This document shows positions 28,482-38,033 of a stretch of 64,000 nt of DNA, one piece after another. Under the pieces are notes generated by a model. It was given only the letters and a program-made list of their open reading frames with translations, did not search any database and had not been told where the DNA came from. Every line of letters begins with the position of its first letter. The first letter of the stretch is position 1. The translations under genes were made by a program, and so were the position numbers. The DNA lies in assembly GCA_029212405.1 (NCBI GenBank), contig JARGNR010000008.1, positions 51,343-115,342 of the forward strand, in the 5' to 3' direction. The stretch is from Saprospiraceae bacterium (lineage in GTDB: Bacteria; Bacteroidota; Bacteroidia; Chitinophagales; Saprospiraceae).

Positions 28482-28673
28482 AGTAAAAAAGGTTTTTAAT
28501 TGAATTCTCAAAAATTAAACTCTAAGTTAAATTTTTTATTGCAGACTTGAAAAAAATGAATGGTCTTTGTCTCTTAGAATCAATGAAAAAGGGAAATCTT
28601 CCCAATTCTTAAACCTTTTATCTAAGTTAATTTATCCGATAAAAAATCTTCTTCAAATGTTTGAATCCTTCTA

Positions 28674-29948
28674 TTAATGCCCTTTTTCTTCGGCTACCAT
28701 ATGTTCTTTTCCAATCAACTTGGTTGCCAATCGGCCAATGGTAAGTCCCTGTACCAAAATTGAAAATACCACAACAATATATGTAATGATCAAAAACAAA
28801 TCACGATTCATTGTTTCTGGTAAACTTAAAGCCAAGGCAATAGAAATACCTCCTCTCAATCCACCCCAAGCCATGATCCAATCTGTATGTGGTACAAACT
28901 CTAATCGTTTACTGAATAATTTAACAGGTAAAAACAGTGATAAATATCGAGCCAATAGAACGAGTACAATACACAATAATCCAGCCGTTATATATTTTCC
29001 ATCAAAGGTGAGTATGAGCATTTCCAAGCCAATTAAAACAAAGAGAATGGCATTCAGCAACATATCCACCAATTCCCAAAATTTGTCAACATATTGCTCC
29101 GTCATAACAGACATCGATGAACCTCTAACCGTATCATTTCCTACCACCAATCCAGCTACCACCATAGCGAGTGGTGCCGATAAGTGTAAAAAATGAGCCA
29201 ACGTGTATCCACCCATTACACAGGCAAGCGTTATCAACACTTCAATATCATAATCATCAATAGTTCTTAACAATTGGAAGGTACCATATCCCAAAATTCC
29301 TCCCATGAGAATTCCCCCAAAGACTTCTTGACCAAATAGTTTTGCAACATTAAACGCATCTCCACTACCATGATCACCACCTTGTGCAATACCTAAAATG
29401 GTCAAAAACACCACGACTCCTACTCCATCATTAAACAAGGATTCTCCCACAATTTTGGTTTCTAATTTTTTGGGCACACCTGCCTGTTTTAATATCCCTA
29501 AAACAGCAATGGGATCCGTCGGAGAAATCAATGCTCCAAATAACAGACAATGGATAAAAGGCACTTCCATCCCCATAAATTGTAGGAGATAAAAAACCAA
29601 GCCTCCTGTAAGAAAGGTAGAAACCAATACTCCCAATGTACTAAAAACTAATATAGGAAACCGTTGTACCCGCAACTGATCAAAATTGGTATGCATTGCT
29701 CCAGCAAATAATAAAAACCCCAGTAAAACATCCAATAAAATATGATCAAATGGGATTTGTTGAACCATTTTTTCTGCCATCACATACAAAGAATCATTCA
29801 CCAAACTTGTGGCAAACAGCACCATGGTAAAAAGAATAGCCACCAACATCAGTCCAATAGTGTTCGGCAATTTTAAAAATCGTACATTGATATATCCAAA
29901 GAGCGCAGACAATACAATTACAATTGAGGAGATGGTGAATAAGTCCAT
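28674..29948 (-). CDS. NhaP-type Na+/H+ antiporter (CPA1)
   Basis: Inner membrane cation/proton antiporter of 424 residues with about twelve helices. Key blocks are LLFAGAMHTNFDQL, GALISPTDPIAVLGILK and GESLFNDGVGVVVFL, the last holding the ND pair needed for ion exchange in CPA1 proteins, and late WGGLRGGISIALALSLP. No long C-terminal cytosolic regulatory domain is present. It stands alone between two noncoding gaps and probably serves pH or sodium homeostasis. Confidence 0.93.
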   Translation of the reverse strand: MDLFTISSIVIVLSALFGYINVRFLKLPNTIGLMLVAILFTMVLFATSLVNDSLYVMAEKMVQQIPFDHILLDVLLGFLLFAGAMHTNFDQLRVQRFPILVFSTLGVLVSTFLTGGLVFYLLQFMGMEVPFIHCLLFGALISPTDPIAVLGILKQAGVPKKLETKIVGESLFNDGVGVVVFLTILGIAQGGDHGSGDAFNVAKLFGQEVFGGILMGGILGYGTFQLLRTIDDYDIEVLITLACVMGGYTLAHFLHLSAPLAMVVAGLVVGNDTVRGSSMSVMTEQYVDKFWELVDMLLNAILFVLIGLEMLILTFDGKYITAGLLCIVLVLLARYLSLFLPVKLFSKRLEFVPHTDWIMAWGGLRGGISIALALSLPETMNRDLFLIITYIVVVFSILVQGLTIGRLATKLIGKEHMVAEEKGH

Positions 29949-30565
29949 GTTGGTTTTAGTTTTGTTTTTTGTAAAGGTAGTCAGGAATTTTGTTTTGCTA
30001 ATGCTTCAATCATTTCATCCATGATTAATTAATGAATTGAGAGACCAAAAACACATAAAAACTCATATCGGTATACTATATTTCTAATCGTTTGTTCTGA
30101 ATGCACCTAGACCATTACTCTAGATGGTAGATATAATATTTAGATATGGTTGAACTTATCAATCAAGATCCAAACAGCAAAAATCAGATCTAAAATATCT
30201 ATAAAGGGTATGGAGATACGAAGTATCTATTTATCTCAAAAGACCAAAAAAAGCAATTAAGTAATATGCTAGATATAAGATTAAAAATACTGTAAGCATT
30301 GTGGGAATTAAATTATTCTTATTTACTTGATTTAAGTATTTTAAAAAATAGGATCTTCTTCAAACTTGCTACATCTTATGAATATGACAGCCATTTCAAA
30401 TAAGACTTGGTAAGGTGTCATTGGAAATAGTAGCTTATTCAAATTTCAAGAATCTTTGCTCTAACTAGTATGCGTTAAATTTTACATCAACGACATCTTT
30501 TGAAATAGTTACCAACATTATATACATATCACTATATTGGTGGGGAATGAATAAAAAATAAAACT
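29949..30565. other. 617-base intergenic region, no gene seen
   Basis: Very AT-rich spacer upstream of both the leftward antiporter gene and the rightward MFS gene. No open frame of gene quality, no tRNA-like fold and no strong terminator were found. A small hairpin (AGATAC-GAA-GTATCT) sits at 30214-30228. Promoters for both flanking genes must lie here, but no convincing TTG/TAnnTTTG pair was located. Confidence 0.6.
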
Positions 30566-32104
30566 ATGTCAAAAAAGTTGACCCTGATCGCCTTTGTCGT
30601 TTCATTAGGTGGTTTTTTGTTTGGATTTGACGCAGGAATCATTTCAGGCGTGATGTCTTATGCAGGACCAGAATTTGATCTCAATGATTTACAATCAGGG
30701 TGGGTTGTAAGTTCTCCTTCCTTTTCTGCAATGATTGCCATGTTGTTTTCTGGCCGATTGAGTGATATTGTTGGAAGAAAAAAGATATTGATATATGTTG
30801 CCTTTTTGTATGCGCTTTCGGCCATTCTCTCCGCGTATGCGTCATCGTATGAAATGCTCTATATTGCTAGAATGATCGGTGGTGTTGCTTTTGGAGCTGC
30901 CTTGATTTTAGCACCTACTTATATCGCTGAAATATCCACTTCCGAAAACAGAGGAAAGTTGGTTTCGATACAACAATTAAATATTGTTTTGGGCTTCTTT
31001 GCTGCATTTTTGAGTAATTATTTTTTCAACAAGTACAATACCCCAGGTAATACCTTATTTACCGATGAAAGTGTATGGCGATGGATGTTGGGAGTAGAAT
31101 TTTTTCCAGCCATTCTTTATTTTATTTGTTTATTTCTAATCCCTAAAAGTCCGAGGTGGTTGTATGCCAATGGAAAAAAGGAAGAGGCCAAAACCATCTT
31201 AATTGAAATCCATGGCCAAGAACATACAGACATTGAAATCGCGGCTATTGAGAAAAATCTAAAAGTAGAAGAAATAAGTTCTAAAGTACAAATCAAAGAT
31301 TTGCTTAAACCAGCTTTGAGGTTTATACTTATTGTGGGATTAGTCATCGGGGTATTGCAACAAATAACAGGAATTAATGCCGTTTATTTCTATGCTACTT
31401 CGATTTTCAAACAAACTGGAATCGGAACAGATGCTGCTTTCTCTTCTGGAGTTCTGCTGAGTACAATCACAGTAATATTCACTTTTGTAGCTATCTTTTT
31501 AATTGATCGAATGGGAAGAAGACCTCTTTTGTTGGTAGGAATTGCTGGAATTTCAATCAGTCTTTTATTATGTGCATATGGTTTTAATCAAGCAACCTAT
31601 CAATTAACTACATCGGAAATAAGTGCATTAGAAAATGTGGACGCGAATCTTCTACAACCATTTGCAGATAAAACATATACCAGTGACTTGGATTTTAAAA
31701 ATGAAATGAAATCTGCCTTGGGCAGTCAAGTCTATGCAAAAAACGAAGGGGCCATTCTTGAGGCGGCTACCAACATCAATGCAACATTAGTCCTCTTTGG
31801 AATATTAGGTTTCATTGCATGTTTTGCTTTTTCTCTAGGTCCTGTGATGTGGGTAATGCTTTCTGAACTTTATCCAATAAAATATCGTGGTTTGGCCATT
31901 GGTGTAATCGGGTTTATCAATTCCTTTGTAAGTTGGGTGGTCCAACAAGTGTTCCCATGGGAATTATCCAATTTTGGAAATGGGCTAACATTTTTAATTT
32001 TTGGTTTGATCGCTACAGTTGGGTTCTTTATTCTGTTAAAAATTCTGCCAGAAACCAAAGGAAAATCTCTAGAGGAATTGGAAATGGAATTAGTGAGAAA
32101 ATAA
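30566..32104 (+). CDS. MFS sugar porter
   Basis: Twelve-helix major facilitator of the sugar porter family, 512 residues. Signatures are GRLSDIVGRKK in loop 2-3, PKSPRWLYANG before the central loop, QQITGINAVYFYAT in helix 7, DRMGRRPLLL in loop 8-9 and PETKGKSLEELE at the end, as in XylE/GalP/GLUT proteins. Between helices 9 and 10 there is an acidic insertion of about 55 residues (roughly 350-405), longer than in E. coli XylE. It imports a monosaccharide, probably by proton symport; identity unknown. It is a single gene. Confidence 0.93.
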   Translation: MSKKLTLIAFVVSLGGFLFGFDAGIISGVMSYAGPEFDLNDLQSGWVVSSPSFSAMIAMLFSGRLSDIVGRKKILIYVAFLYALSAILSAYASSYEMLYIARMIGGVAFGAALILAPTYIAEISTSENRGKLVSIQQLNIVLGFFAAFLSNYFFNKYNTPGNTLFTDESVWRWMLGVEFFPAILYFICLFLIPKSPRWLYANGKKEEAKTILIEIHGQEHTDIEIAAIEKNLKVEEISSKVQIKDLLKPALRFILIVGLVIGVLQQITGINAVYFYATSIFKQTGIGTDAAFSSGVLLSTITVIFTFVAIFLIDRMGRRPLLLVGIAGISISLLLCAYGFNQATYQLTTSEISALENVDANLLQPFADKTYTSDLDFKNEMKSALGSQVYAKNEGAILEAATNINATLVLFGILGFIACFAFSLGPVMWVMLSELYPIKYRGLAIGVIGFINSFVSWVVQQVFPWELSNFGNGLTFLIFGLIATVGFFILLKILPETKGKSLEELEMELVRK

Positions 32105-32254
32105 TTCTAACTGATATACTTACTTTTTAATTTTTGAGTCTTTGATCAATAAAATTAATCGTTACTATATGTTAAATAAAATTTAGGGCTTCGCAATTAT
32201 TAATGTTTAAGTCAAATAGAGTCGTTTTATAATCGTACACAAAAATCACGAATT

Positions 32255-33034
32255 ATGAAACTGAAAAATGCGCTATTTTTAACTACAATTTTATTTATTG
32301 TTGGCTGTGGAGATGATGAACGAAACTTGGAATGTCTTCCTTCTAATCTTCAGTCGGGCATTATTGCAGCTTATACTTTTAATGGTGGAAGTTTAACTGA
32401 TGATTCCAGCAATTCAAATGACTTAGTAAACACAACTTCGGCCAATGCTGCCACTGATCGAAATGGCAATCAAAAATGTGCTTTTCAATTCGATAACAGA
32501 ACTACAAATGCAGAATTTTTAACCACAACCAACACAACTTTTTTAAATAATTTGGACGACTTTTCCATTTCTATTTGGTATCAACCCATTGACAATACTA
32601 GAGATGGAGGGATATATGAAGTCCTGTTAGGCAGAGGTGAGGAGGGGCGTTGTCCGGACCGTAGAGGAGAGTGGTCTGTAGGTCTTTATGATTGCAGAAG
32701 AGCAGTATTTGGGCATGATAACTCCGTATGGGCCAAAACAGTAACTGGATTTTCAGATGGATGTCAAGGAGAAGTAGAAGAACTAACCGATAAGTGGCAT
32801 CATGTAGTTGCGATAAAGAAAGGTGATACGTATACGCTGTATTTTAATGGCAATTTGGACGATACGGTTAACGGGGATGCAAATTGTGGTAATCCTTATT
32901 CTGCTCAAGATATTGGAGATCTATTTGTAGGGAGCAATTATACCGGTAAAGTAGACGATATTATTATTTATGACAGAGTATTAACACAAGTGGAAGTAAC
33001 TACTTTATTTGAGTTGGAGCCCTGCTGTGAATAG
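32255..33034 (+). CDS. LamG-domain lipoprotein
   Basis: A 259-residue exported protein. The leader ends in LFIVGC with Cys18 as probable lipidation site. The rest is one LamG/concanavalin-like jelly roll: IIAAYTFNGGSLTDDSSNSND at the start, SISIWYQP, KWHHVVAIKKGDTYTLYFNG and GKVDDIIIYDRVLTQVEVTTLF at the end, the last typical of LamG-3. Such domains bind glycans or proteins. The ligand is unknown, but an adjoining sugar porter and a further ConA-like gene suggest carbohydrate-related work. Confidence 0.87.
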   Translation: MKLKNALFLTTILFIVGCGDDERNLECLPSNLQSGIIAAYTFNGGSLTDDSSNSNDLVNTTSANAATDRNGNQKCAFQFDNRTTNAEFLTTTNTTFLNNLDDFSISIWYQPIDNTRDGGIYEVLLGRGEEGRCPDRRGEWSVGLYDCRRAVFGHDNSVWAKTVTGFSDGCQGEVEELTDKWHHVVAIKKGDTYTLYFNGNLDDTVNGDANCGNPYSAQDIGDLFVGSNYTGKVDDIIIYDRVLTQVEVTTLFELEPCCE

Positions 33035-33069
33035 TATATTCTTTATACAACATAAATGGTGAAGAAAAA

Positions 33070-33097
33070 TAGCCTTTGGATGTTCGTCCAAAGGCTA
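33070..33097 (-). terminator. intrinsic terminator for the leftward ConA-like gene
   Basis: A perfect 11-base stem (TAGCCTTTGGA with TCCAAAGGCTA) around TGTTCG. On the minus strand it is followed by TTTTTCTTC, so it best serves the gene ending at 33152; it may also stop the LamG transcript from the other side. Confidence 0.85.
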
Positions 33098-33151
33098 TAA
33101 AACTAATTTCACAAATAATGTATGAGTTGCCTCACATGAACCTCTTATGTT

Positions 33152-34267
33152 TTAATTGTCACTTACGGTAACTCCTGTATAATCAGTAAGTTTACCGGTC
33201 ACCAACCAACCTCCAAAATTTTCAGAAACTGCTAGTAATAAGGTGTTCTCTCCTTTTTTAAGGTCTAAATAGACCCCATCAAAGAGACCAATTGTTCCTA
33301 AAAATCTATAATCTCTGGATCGAAATGCATTGGTTCCTTTATATATTGCTTTTCCATTCAAGATGACAACTACTTCATCACTATATCCAAATTGAAATAA
33401 CTTAATTTGATCCTCATCGGATTGCAATTTCACTTTTGCAAAAACAGTTTCTCCTGGATCTCCATTAAACAAATCTTGTTGGCGTGAAATATTGGCTGCA
33501 ACACCTTCTTCTACTTGTACGACTCTCCCCCAACTCCTTTCTTCTATTGTTGATGAAAAGTTATTGGGGTCATTTAGTTTTTCTTTAGAAAACATATCCG
33601 AAATTTCCCACTTTTGAATTAAACCACTAATCGATTCACGTTTCCCGGGAATAAAATTGCTGATTTCTGATTGGTCTATATCCACTTTAATGTCTGCAAT
33701 ATGTACTGCGCTGTTATTCCCTCCATTAAATTGCAATTCTCCTGCTCTTGTGGGATGAAAAAGCTGCCAAGAAAGTTGTGGTGTTTCTGAATAGTCTAGA
33801 AAAATCTGAGCTTTATTTTCATTCACTACAATTTTCACATGTGTCCAATCATCAAATTTATATGAATAGGGAAAAGAATATTTGGGACCAAAATATAATT
33901 GCCAGGGGGTAATGTTATTGATCAATGCAATCGCTTGATTGCAGTCTGGCTTTCCTGAAAGGTGTGGTCTAAAGTAAAATTTTTCAGCGTTGTCTTTCAC
34001 AGCTCTAAAAGATATTCCAGGAAAGCCTCGATCAGGTTTTAGGAATATATCAAATTCAATCGTTCCATTTGTAAAATTTAATGTTTTGTGTGTAATGCTA
34101 CCCCCTTTAAGGTAAAGTGCATTTTTACCCTCAAACCTTTCAACCACATAAGAAGCATTTTCGCTAATTTTCCAATTAATTGTATCAAATGGGATTTTCT
34201 CTTGTCCCATACTTATTTGGACTGCAATTAAAAGGATTGTCAATACCTTCGAGTAAATTGTATTCAT
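33152..34267 (-). CDS. secreted ConA-like protein with second beta domain
   Basis: A 371-residue protein with a signal peptide (about 1-21, ending SMGQ). Residues ~40-200 form a ConA/LamG-like sandwich (GTIEFDIFLKPDRGFPGISFR, DDWTHVKIVVNENKAQIFLD, IADIKVDID). The C-terminal part, from about 215, looks like a galactose-binding-type beta domain with GENTLLLAVSENFGGWLVTG. No catalytic residues are evident, so binding rather than hydrolysis is favoured, though 3-keto-disaccharide hydrolase relatives share the first fold. It is divergent from the membrane regulator at 34391, only 123 bases away. Confidence 0.72.
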   Translation of the reverse strand: MNTIYSKVLTILLIAVQISMGQEKIPFDTINWKISENASYVVERFEGKNALYLKGGSITHKTLNFTNGTIEFDIFLKPDRGFPGISFRAVKDNAEKFYFRPHLSGKPDCNQAIALINNITPWQLYFGPKYSFPYSYKFDDWTHVKIVVNENKAQIFLDYSETPQLSWQLFHPTRAGELQFNGGNNSAVHIADIKVDIDQSEISNFIPGKRESISGLIQKWEISDMFSKEKLNDPNNFSSTIEERSWGRVVQVEEGVAANISRQQDLFNGDPGETVFAKVKLQSDEDQIKLFQFGYSDEVVVILNGKAIYKGTNAFRSRDYRFLGTIGLFDGVYLDLKKGENTLLLAVSENFGGWLVTGKLTDYTGVTVSDN

Positions 34268-34390
34268 ATTCTATCAATTTTTGATGAAATTGAGAATTTA
34301 ACCCTAAAACCACTGAAACAAGTTGATACAAATGCGTTCAAACTTGTGCAATTTCATTTTTATACTAAGATTTGCATATAATTTAAAATC

Positions 34391-35638
34391 ATGGACACAG
34401 GATCAGATTTACTAAAAAAATGCCTTCTTCAAATTGAGGATAAACTAGGGTGGGGAAGATCCGAGAATTGGCATAATGAGGTCTTTATTGAGTTAAGTGA
34501 TATCATTCAAGAACAAACTCACGTCTTATTAAGTCCCACTACATTAAAAAGAATTTGGGGCAGAATCGATTATAAAAGTAAACCATCCATAAATACACTA
34601 AATACGTTAGCACAGTTTGTTGGTTATACCAATTGGAGAGATTTCAAAAATAAAGAAATGGATACGGATGATGTTGAAATTAAACATCGCATTAATTTTC
34701 CCATAGCCAAGGTTTTGTTTTTCTCTCTTTTCTTAATCAGCATTATAGCCTCTATTGTTATTGGAATGGGAGCAACAGGTAAAAATAGTCCCAATTATTC
34801 TTTTACTAATGTCGAATTTACCAGTAGGCCCATCGTTTCTGGTTTACCAAATTCAGTCATTTTTGATTTCGATCTTGATGGTATTCTTTCCGATAGTATT
34901 TTCATTCAGCAAAGTTGGGATGAAACGAAACGAATTAAGATAGATCCACAACAAACCCAAGCTACGGGACAGTATTACTATCCTGGTTATTTTCGAGCCA
35001 AGCTATTATTTGATGGGGAGATAAGTAAAGAACACGATTTATTCATTAAAAGTGAAGGATGGATAGGGACAATTGATTATGACCCTATTCCCAAATACTT
35101 TGAAAATGAAAGTATAGATTCAACTTACATCCGTCTTCCAGAATATGGAATAGGAGAGATCGCTCAAAGTGACTCTCCATTGGTTTCTTCATTTCATTTC
35201 GTAGATGAACTGGGTGAAATAGAAGGAGATAATTTTATTCTAGAATCAACATTTAGAACAATTTATAACGATAAATGGGCAGTATGCAGTACCACTAAAG
35301 TGGTGATATTGGGGACCGAGGGAGCAATGGTAATTCCATTTTCAATTCCAGGTTGTATTTCAGAAATTAATTTAATGTTGAATGATTATTATTTAAGTGG
35401 AAAGAAAAATGACTTATCTGCATTTGGTATAGATTTGTCAAATAATCAGGATTTCAAAATTGAAGTACTTGATAAGAAAGTAAAAATATTTATCAACAAC
35501 GAAGTTATATTTGAGGGCCAATACAATTCATCAGTAGGGCAGATTGTAGGATTGAGGTATCGGTTTTTAGGTGCAGGAGAAGTTTCAGATATACAACTTA
35601 TCGATAGCAAAAACAGTAAAATATATCTGGAAAAATAA
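34391..35638 (+). CDS. membrane-spanning regulator: HTH-like N-domain, PKD-like and ConA-like ectodomain
   Basis: 415 residues in three parts. The N-terminal ~95 residues (SPTTLKRIWGRIDYKSKPSINTLNTLAQFVGYTNWRDF) are a helical, DNA-binding-like module common in Bacteroidota. One membrane helix lies at about 104-126. The ectodomain begins with a PKD-like unit (PNSVIFDFDLDGI through GYFRAKLLFDG) and ends in a ConA-like sandwich (DFKIEVLDKKVKIFINNEVIFEG, LRYRFLGAGEVSDIQLID). The layout suggests a one-component sensor bound to the membrane, reading an external ligand. The divergent secreted ConA-like gene is the natural target. Function is inferred, not known. Confidence 0.72.
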   Translation: MDTGSDLLKKCLLQIEDKLGWGRSENWHNEVFIELSDIIQEQTHVLLSPTTLKRIWGRIDYKSKPSINTLNTLAQFVGYTNWRDFKNKEMDTDDVEIKHRINFPIAKVLFFSLFLISIIASIVIGMGATGKNSPNYSFTNVEFTSRPIVSGLPNSVIFDFDLDGILSDSIFIQQSWDETKRIKIDPQQTQATGQYYYPGYFRAKLLFDGEISKEHDLFIKSEGWIGTIDYDPIPKYFENESIDSTYIRLPEYGIGEIAQSDSPLVSSFHFVDELGEIEGDNFILESTFRTIYNDKWAVCSTTKVVILGTEGAMVIPFSIPGCISEINLMLNDYYLSGKKNDLSAFGIDLSNNQDFKIEVLDKKVKIFINNEVIFEGQYNSSVGQIVGLRYRFLGAGEVSDIQLIDSKNSKIYLEK

Positions 35639-35641
35639 AAA

Positions 35642-35668
35642 ACCTCTAGGATTATTCATCCCAGAGGT
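35642..35668 (-). terminator. intrinsic terminator for the haloperoxidase gene
   Basis: Read on the minus strand, ACCTCTGGG pairs with CCTAGAGGT (one G-U pair) across a 9-base loop and is followed by TTTTTTATTTTT. It lies 42 bases past the end of the leftward gene at 35710-37143. Confidence 0.8.
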
Positions 35669-35709
35669 ACATCAAATATTAACCACTTTCCATTACACGG
35701 TTCCCTGAC

Positions 35710-37143
35710 TTAGCCAGGGTTTTGTTCTAAGTTAAGTGCATTGATTCCATCAGAAATTTCGTAGCCTAACCGCAAACCTTCTGCACAATCCATTCGGATA
35801 TGTACTCCTAAAGGAATTCTTGAAAAAGCGTTTTCTCTGGCCATCTCTTTGAATGTATTGAATTTTCTAGGTGCTCCCAAAAACTCATCTCTGCCTTCGT
35901 GGGATCTATCTGTAAAATCAGTGTTGTTTCCGAATGTATTTATAAATACTCCTCCAGCTGCTGATGCAAAACATGAATGTCCAGAAGGGTATCCAGGAAA
36001 CGATGGATTGGGCCAATAAATCAATCTATATAAATTTGTTTGATAATCTGGGTCAATGAAATCATGGATATAATTACTTGGTCTCATTACCATATGCTCA
36101 TATTTGTATTTCCAAGTAGACACCGCTGCATCATTTAATGCAAAACCTAATTTCACGAATAAGGTCAATGTTTTTTCCAGATTCAACTTGTACTTATCGA
36201 TCAATTGATTTGCAATAGACACCTGTCGAGCAGGAGGGCTCATCATCAACCCCTCTACATCATCACTCCAGAATTCTGCAATCCATAGTTGTTCATTCTG
36301 CTGTTCCTTTGCTTCATTGTTGACCGTATATACTTCCATCATTTCAGCAAAATATGGACTGTTACCATCTTCACTATATGCAATTGGAGGCAATGTAGTC
36401 GTTTGCTCTGGGGCAACTACAAATGTTCTTACCGACTTCCAATATGGAAATAATGCTCTTTCAGGGTCTGCCGAATACGTCCAATATCCATCACCTGTTG
36501 GAGGTTCATAGGATGTCGGTTGTGGATCAAGAATTTGTGCTTCTGCTTCTTCATCAGTTTGGCTATATTCAATTACTTTTTCCGCAACATATGCGCCCCA
36601 TCGCTTAGAATCATCCACTAATTTATTGGGTTGATTTTGTTCCAATTTCTCTGCATTTTCTGATTCTAACACAGCAATTTTAGGTTTTAAGTTTGAAGGC
36701 ACATTGATCAAGAAATGATCAATCACATCGGCATAACAAGCATTCAATGCAATTTCCCAATTCACATTTCTGGGTACTTCTTGTCTTTTAATTTCAAGGC
36801 CATCTAGTCTATCTGCATTAGATACATGATCTCTCATTCCTGGAACTGCAGTCTCATAGGTCGCTAGGTGAATATAGGCCAATGCTCGTGCTGAGGCATT
36901 AGGTCGCATTCCACCAGCGTATCGCTCAAGCTCCAGCAAGAGATCTGTCCAATCTCTGACTAACTGATGATTCAAGGCCGCTACATTTTTACTTTGATTC
37001 CCTCCTTTTCCGGGTTTGTTTTTCCCACTATTCCCAAATTCTTCTGTAGATTCTTCAACCAATGATGATTCTTCAGAACACGAAGAAAAAATAAGACCCA
37101 ATACCAGGAACATAAACAATGTCTTTACAAAATTCGCTTTCAT
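35710..37143 (-). CDS. vanadium-haloperoxidase/PAP2-superfamily lipoprotein
   Basis: A 477-residue exported protein. The leader ends in FSSC with Cys22, then a Gly/Lys/Asn-rich linker. The C-terminal half has the complete PAP2/vanadium haloperoxidase site: Lys347-x6-Arg354-Pro, PSGH at 386-389 and Ser441-Arg442-x5-His448-x3-Asp452. In haloperoxidases these residues hold vanadate; in phosphatases the same residues hold phosphate. Length and the all-helical N-terminal half fit the haloperoxidase-like group better than lipid phosphatases. Halide or phosphate activity cannot be decided by sight. It is followed by its own terminator. Confidence 0.87.
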   Translation of the reverse strand: MKANFVKTLFMFLVLGLIFSSCSEESSLVEESTEEFGNSGKNKPGKGGNQSKNVAALNHQLVRDWTDLLLELERYAGGMRPNASARALAYIHLATYETAVPGMRDHVSNADRLDGLEIKRQEVPRNVNWEIALNACYADVIDHFLINVPSNLKPKIAVLESENAEKLEQNQPNKLVDDSKRWGAYVAEKVIEYSQTDEEAEAQILDPQPTSYEPPTGDGYWTYSADPERALFPYWKSVRTFVVAPEQTTTLPPIAYSEDGNSPYFAEMMEVYTVNNEAKEQQNEQLWIAEFWSDDVEGLMMSPPARQVSIANQLIDKYKLNLEKTLTLFVKLGFALNDAAVSTWKYKYEHMVMRPSNYIHDFIDPDYQTNLYRLIYWPNPSFPGYPSGHSCFASAAGGVFINTFGNNTDFTDRSHEGRDEFLGAPRKFNTFKEMARENAFSRIPLGVHIRMDCAEGLRLGYEISDGINALNLEQNPG

Positions 37144-37304
37144 TTCTATTCTAGTTTAGTTTAGTTAATAGGTATCCCTTCTAATGGATTTACCTTTAGT
37201 TATGATTTTTTAAAATATGCACCTGCGGGCGATCGAAGCATATTTAAGATGTAAAGTGTTGGGATTGGATATAATGTGATCTTAAGAAATGTTTGTTGAG
37301 AGAC

Positions 37305-37325
37305 CCAATTGCTTAAAGCAATTGG
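37305..37325. other. hairpin between two lipoprotein genes
   Basis: CCAATTGC pairs with GCAATTGG around TTAAA. It lies 19 bases past the end of the leftward FPV-repeat gene but lacks a T run, so it may be a weak terminator or RNA-stability element. The rest of the 200-base gap before the haloperoxidase gene shows nothing. Confidence 0.4.
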
Positions 37326-37343
37326 ATCCCTACAAAGTGTGAA

Positions 37344-38033
37344 TTATCCTTCTTCGTCTTGGCAAGCTTCTTTTAATGCTTGTAATTCATCTTGATCTGC
37401 TACTTCTACTTGAGTTTCGTCTTCATACTGTATAGTTACTGGGAATACCAATGTCGGTCTCTCAAAATCCTCACCAGCTTCCATTTTATATGTTCGAATT
37501 GCTGTTTTTAATGCCATTCTATCCTCAAAAGTCTGGTCTGTACCGTCAATCGTTACGGTAACTGGAAAAACCAATGAGAAACACTTAAAACCTTTTCCTT
37601 TTTTACCTTTCTTTCCCTTGCCTATCTTTGGACATTCGCTTTTTAATTCTTTCAACTCATCCTCCGAAGCTACATCTATAATTTCACCCTCTTTATTCAA
37701 GACTTGTAATGGAAAAATGAGTTGTGGTCGATTCTCTTTGCTCTTTTCTACTTCATTTTCCTCAAACCAAGCTCTTACTGTTTGATGAAGATTTTGATAG
37801 TCCGTCACTTCTGCTGAAGTCCCATCCACAAATTCAATACTAACTGGAAAAATAAACTCCAAACAATGTCTTTTGCCTACTACACCTTTTTGCAGTCCAT
37901 CAATGGTACCATCCGTAAAGTTGTCAATATCTGTTAAATCAAAACTCTCCTCATTACAAGAAGTAAAAGAAATAGCCAACGCGGCTAGCAACATAAGTCC
38001 AAAAGCTCTTAAATTTTTAATTTGCATTTTCAT
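37344..38033 (-). CDS. lipoprotein with four FPV repeats
   Basis: A 229-residue exported protein with lipobox FTSC (Cys26). The mature part consists of four ~40-residue units, each starting with a strand of the type LxFPVxV: LEFIFPVSIEF, PQLIFPLQVLN, FSLVFPVTVTI and PTLVFPVTIQY. Units 1 and 3 begin after a Cys and end in a longer helix; units 2 and 4 begin RPxL and end DELxxLKxxC, so the protein is an AB-AB duplication. A Lys/Gly-rich linker (GKGKKGKKGKGF) divides the halves. I know of no function. It is divergent from the ECF sigma gene, 182 bases apart, and could be part of that regulon. Confidence 0.75.
   Translation of the reverse strand: MKMQIKNLRAFGLMLLAALAISFTSCNEESFDLTDIDNFTDGTIDGLQKGVVGKRHCLEFIFPVSIEFVDGTSAEVTDYQNLHQTVRAWFEENEVEKSKENRPQLIFPLQVLNKEGEIIDVASEDELKELKSECPKIGKGKKGKKGKGFKCFSLVFPVTVTIDGTDQTFEDRMALKTAIRTYKMEAGEDFERPTLVFPVTIQYEDETQVEVADQDELQALKEACQDEEG

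Noticed and set aside
29949..30565. RNA gene in the large spacer
   Set aside because: Only a 6-base hairpin and AT-rich sequence are seen; nothing resembles a tRNA, 6S, tmRNA or riboswitch.
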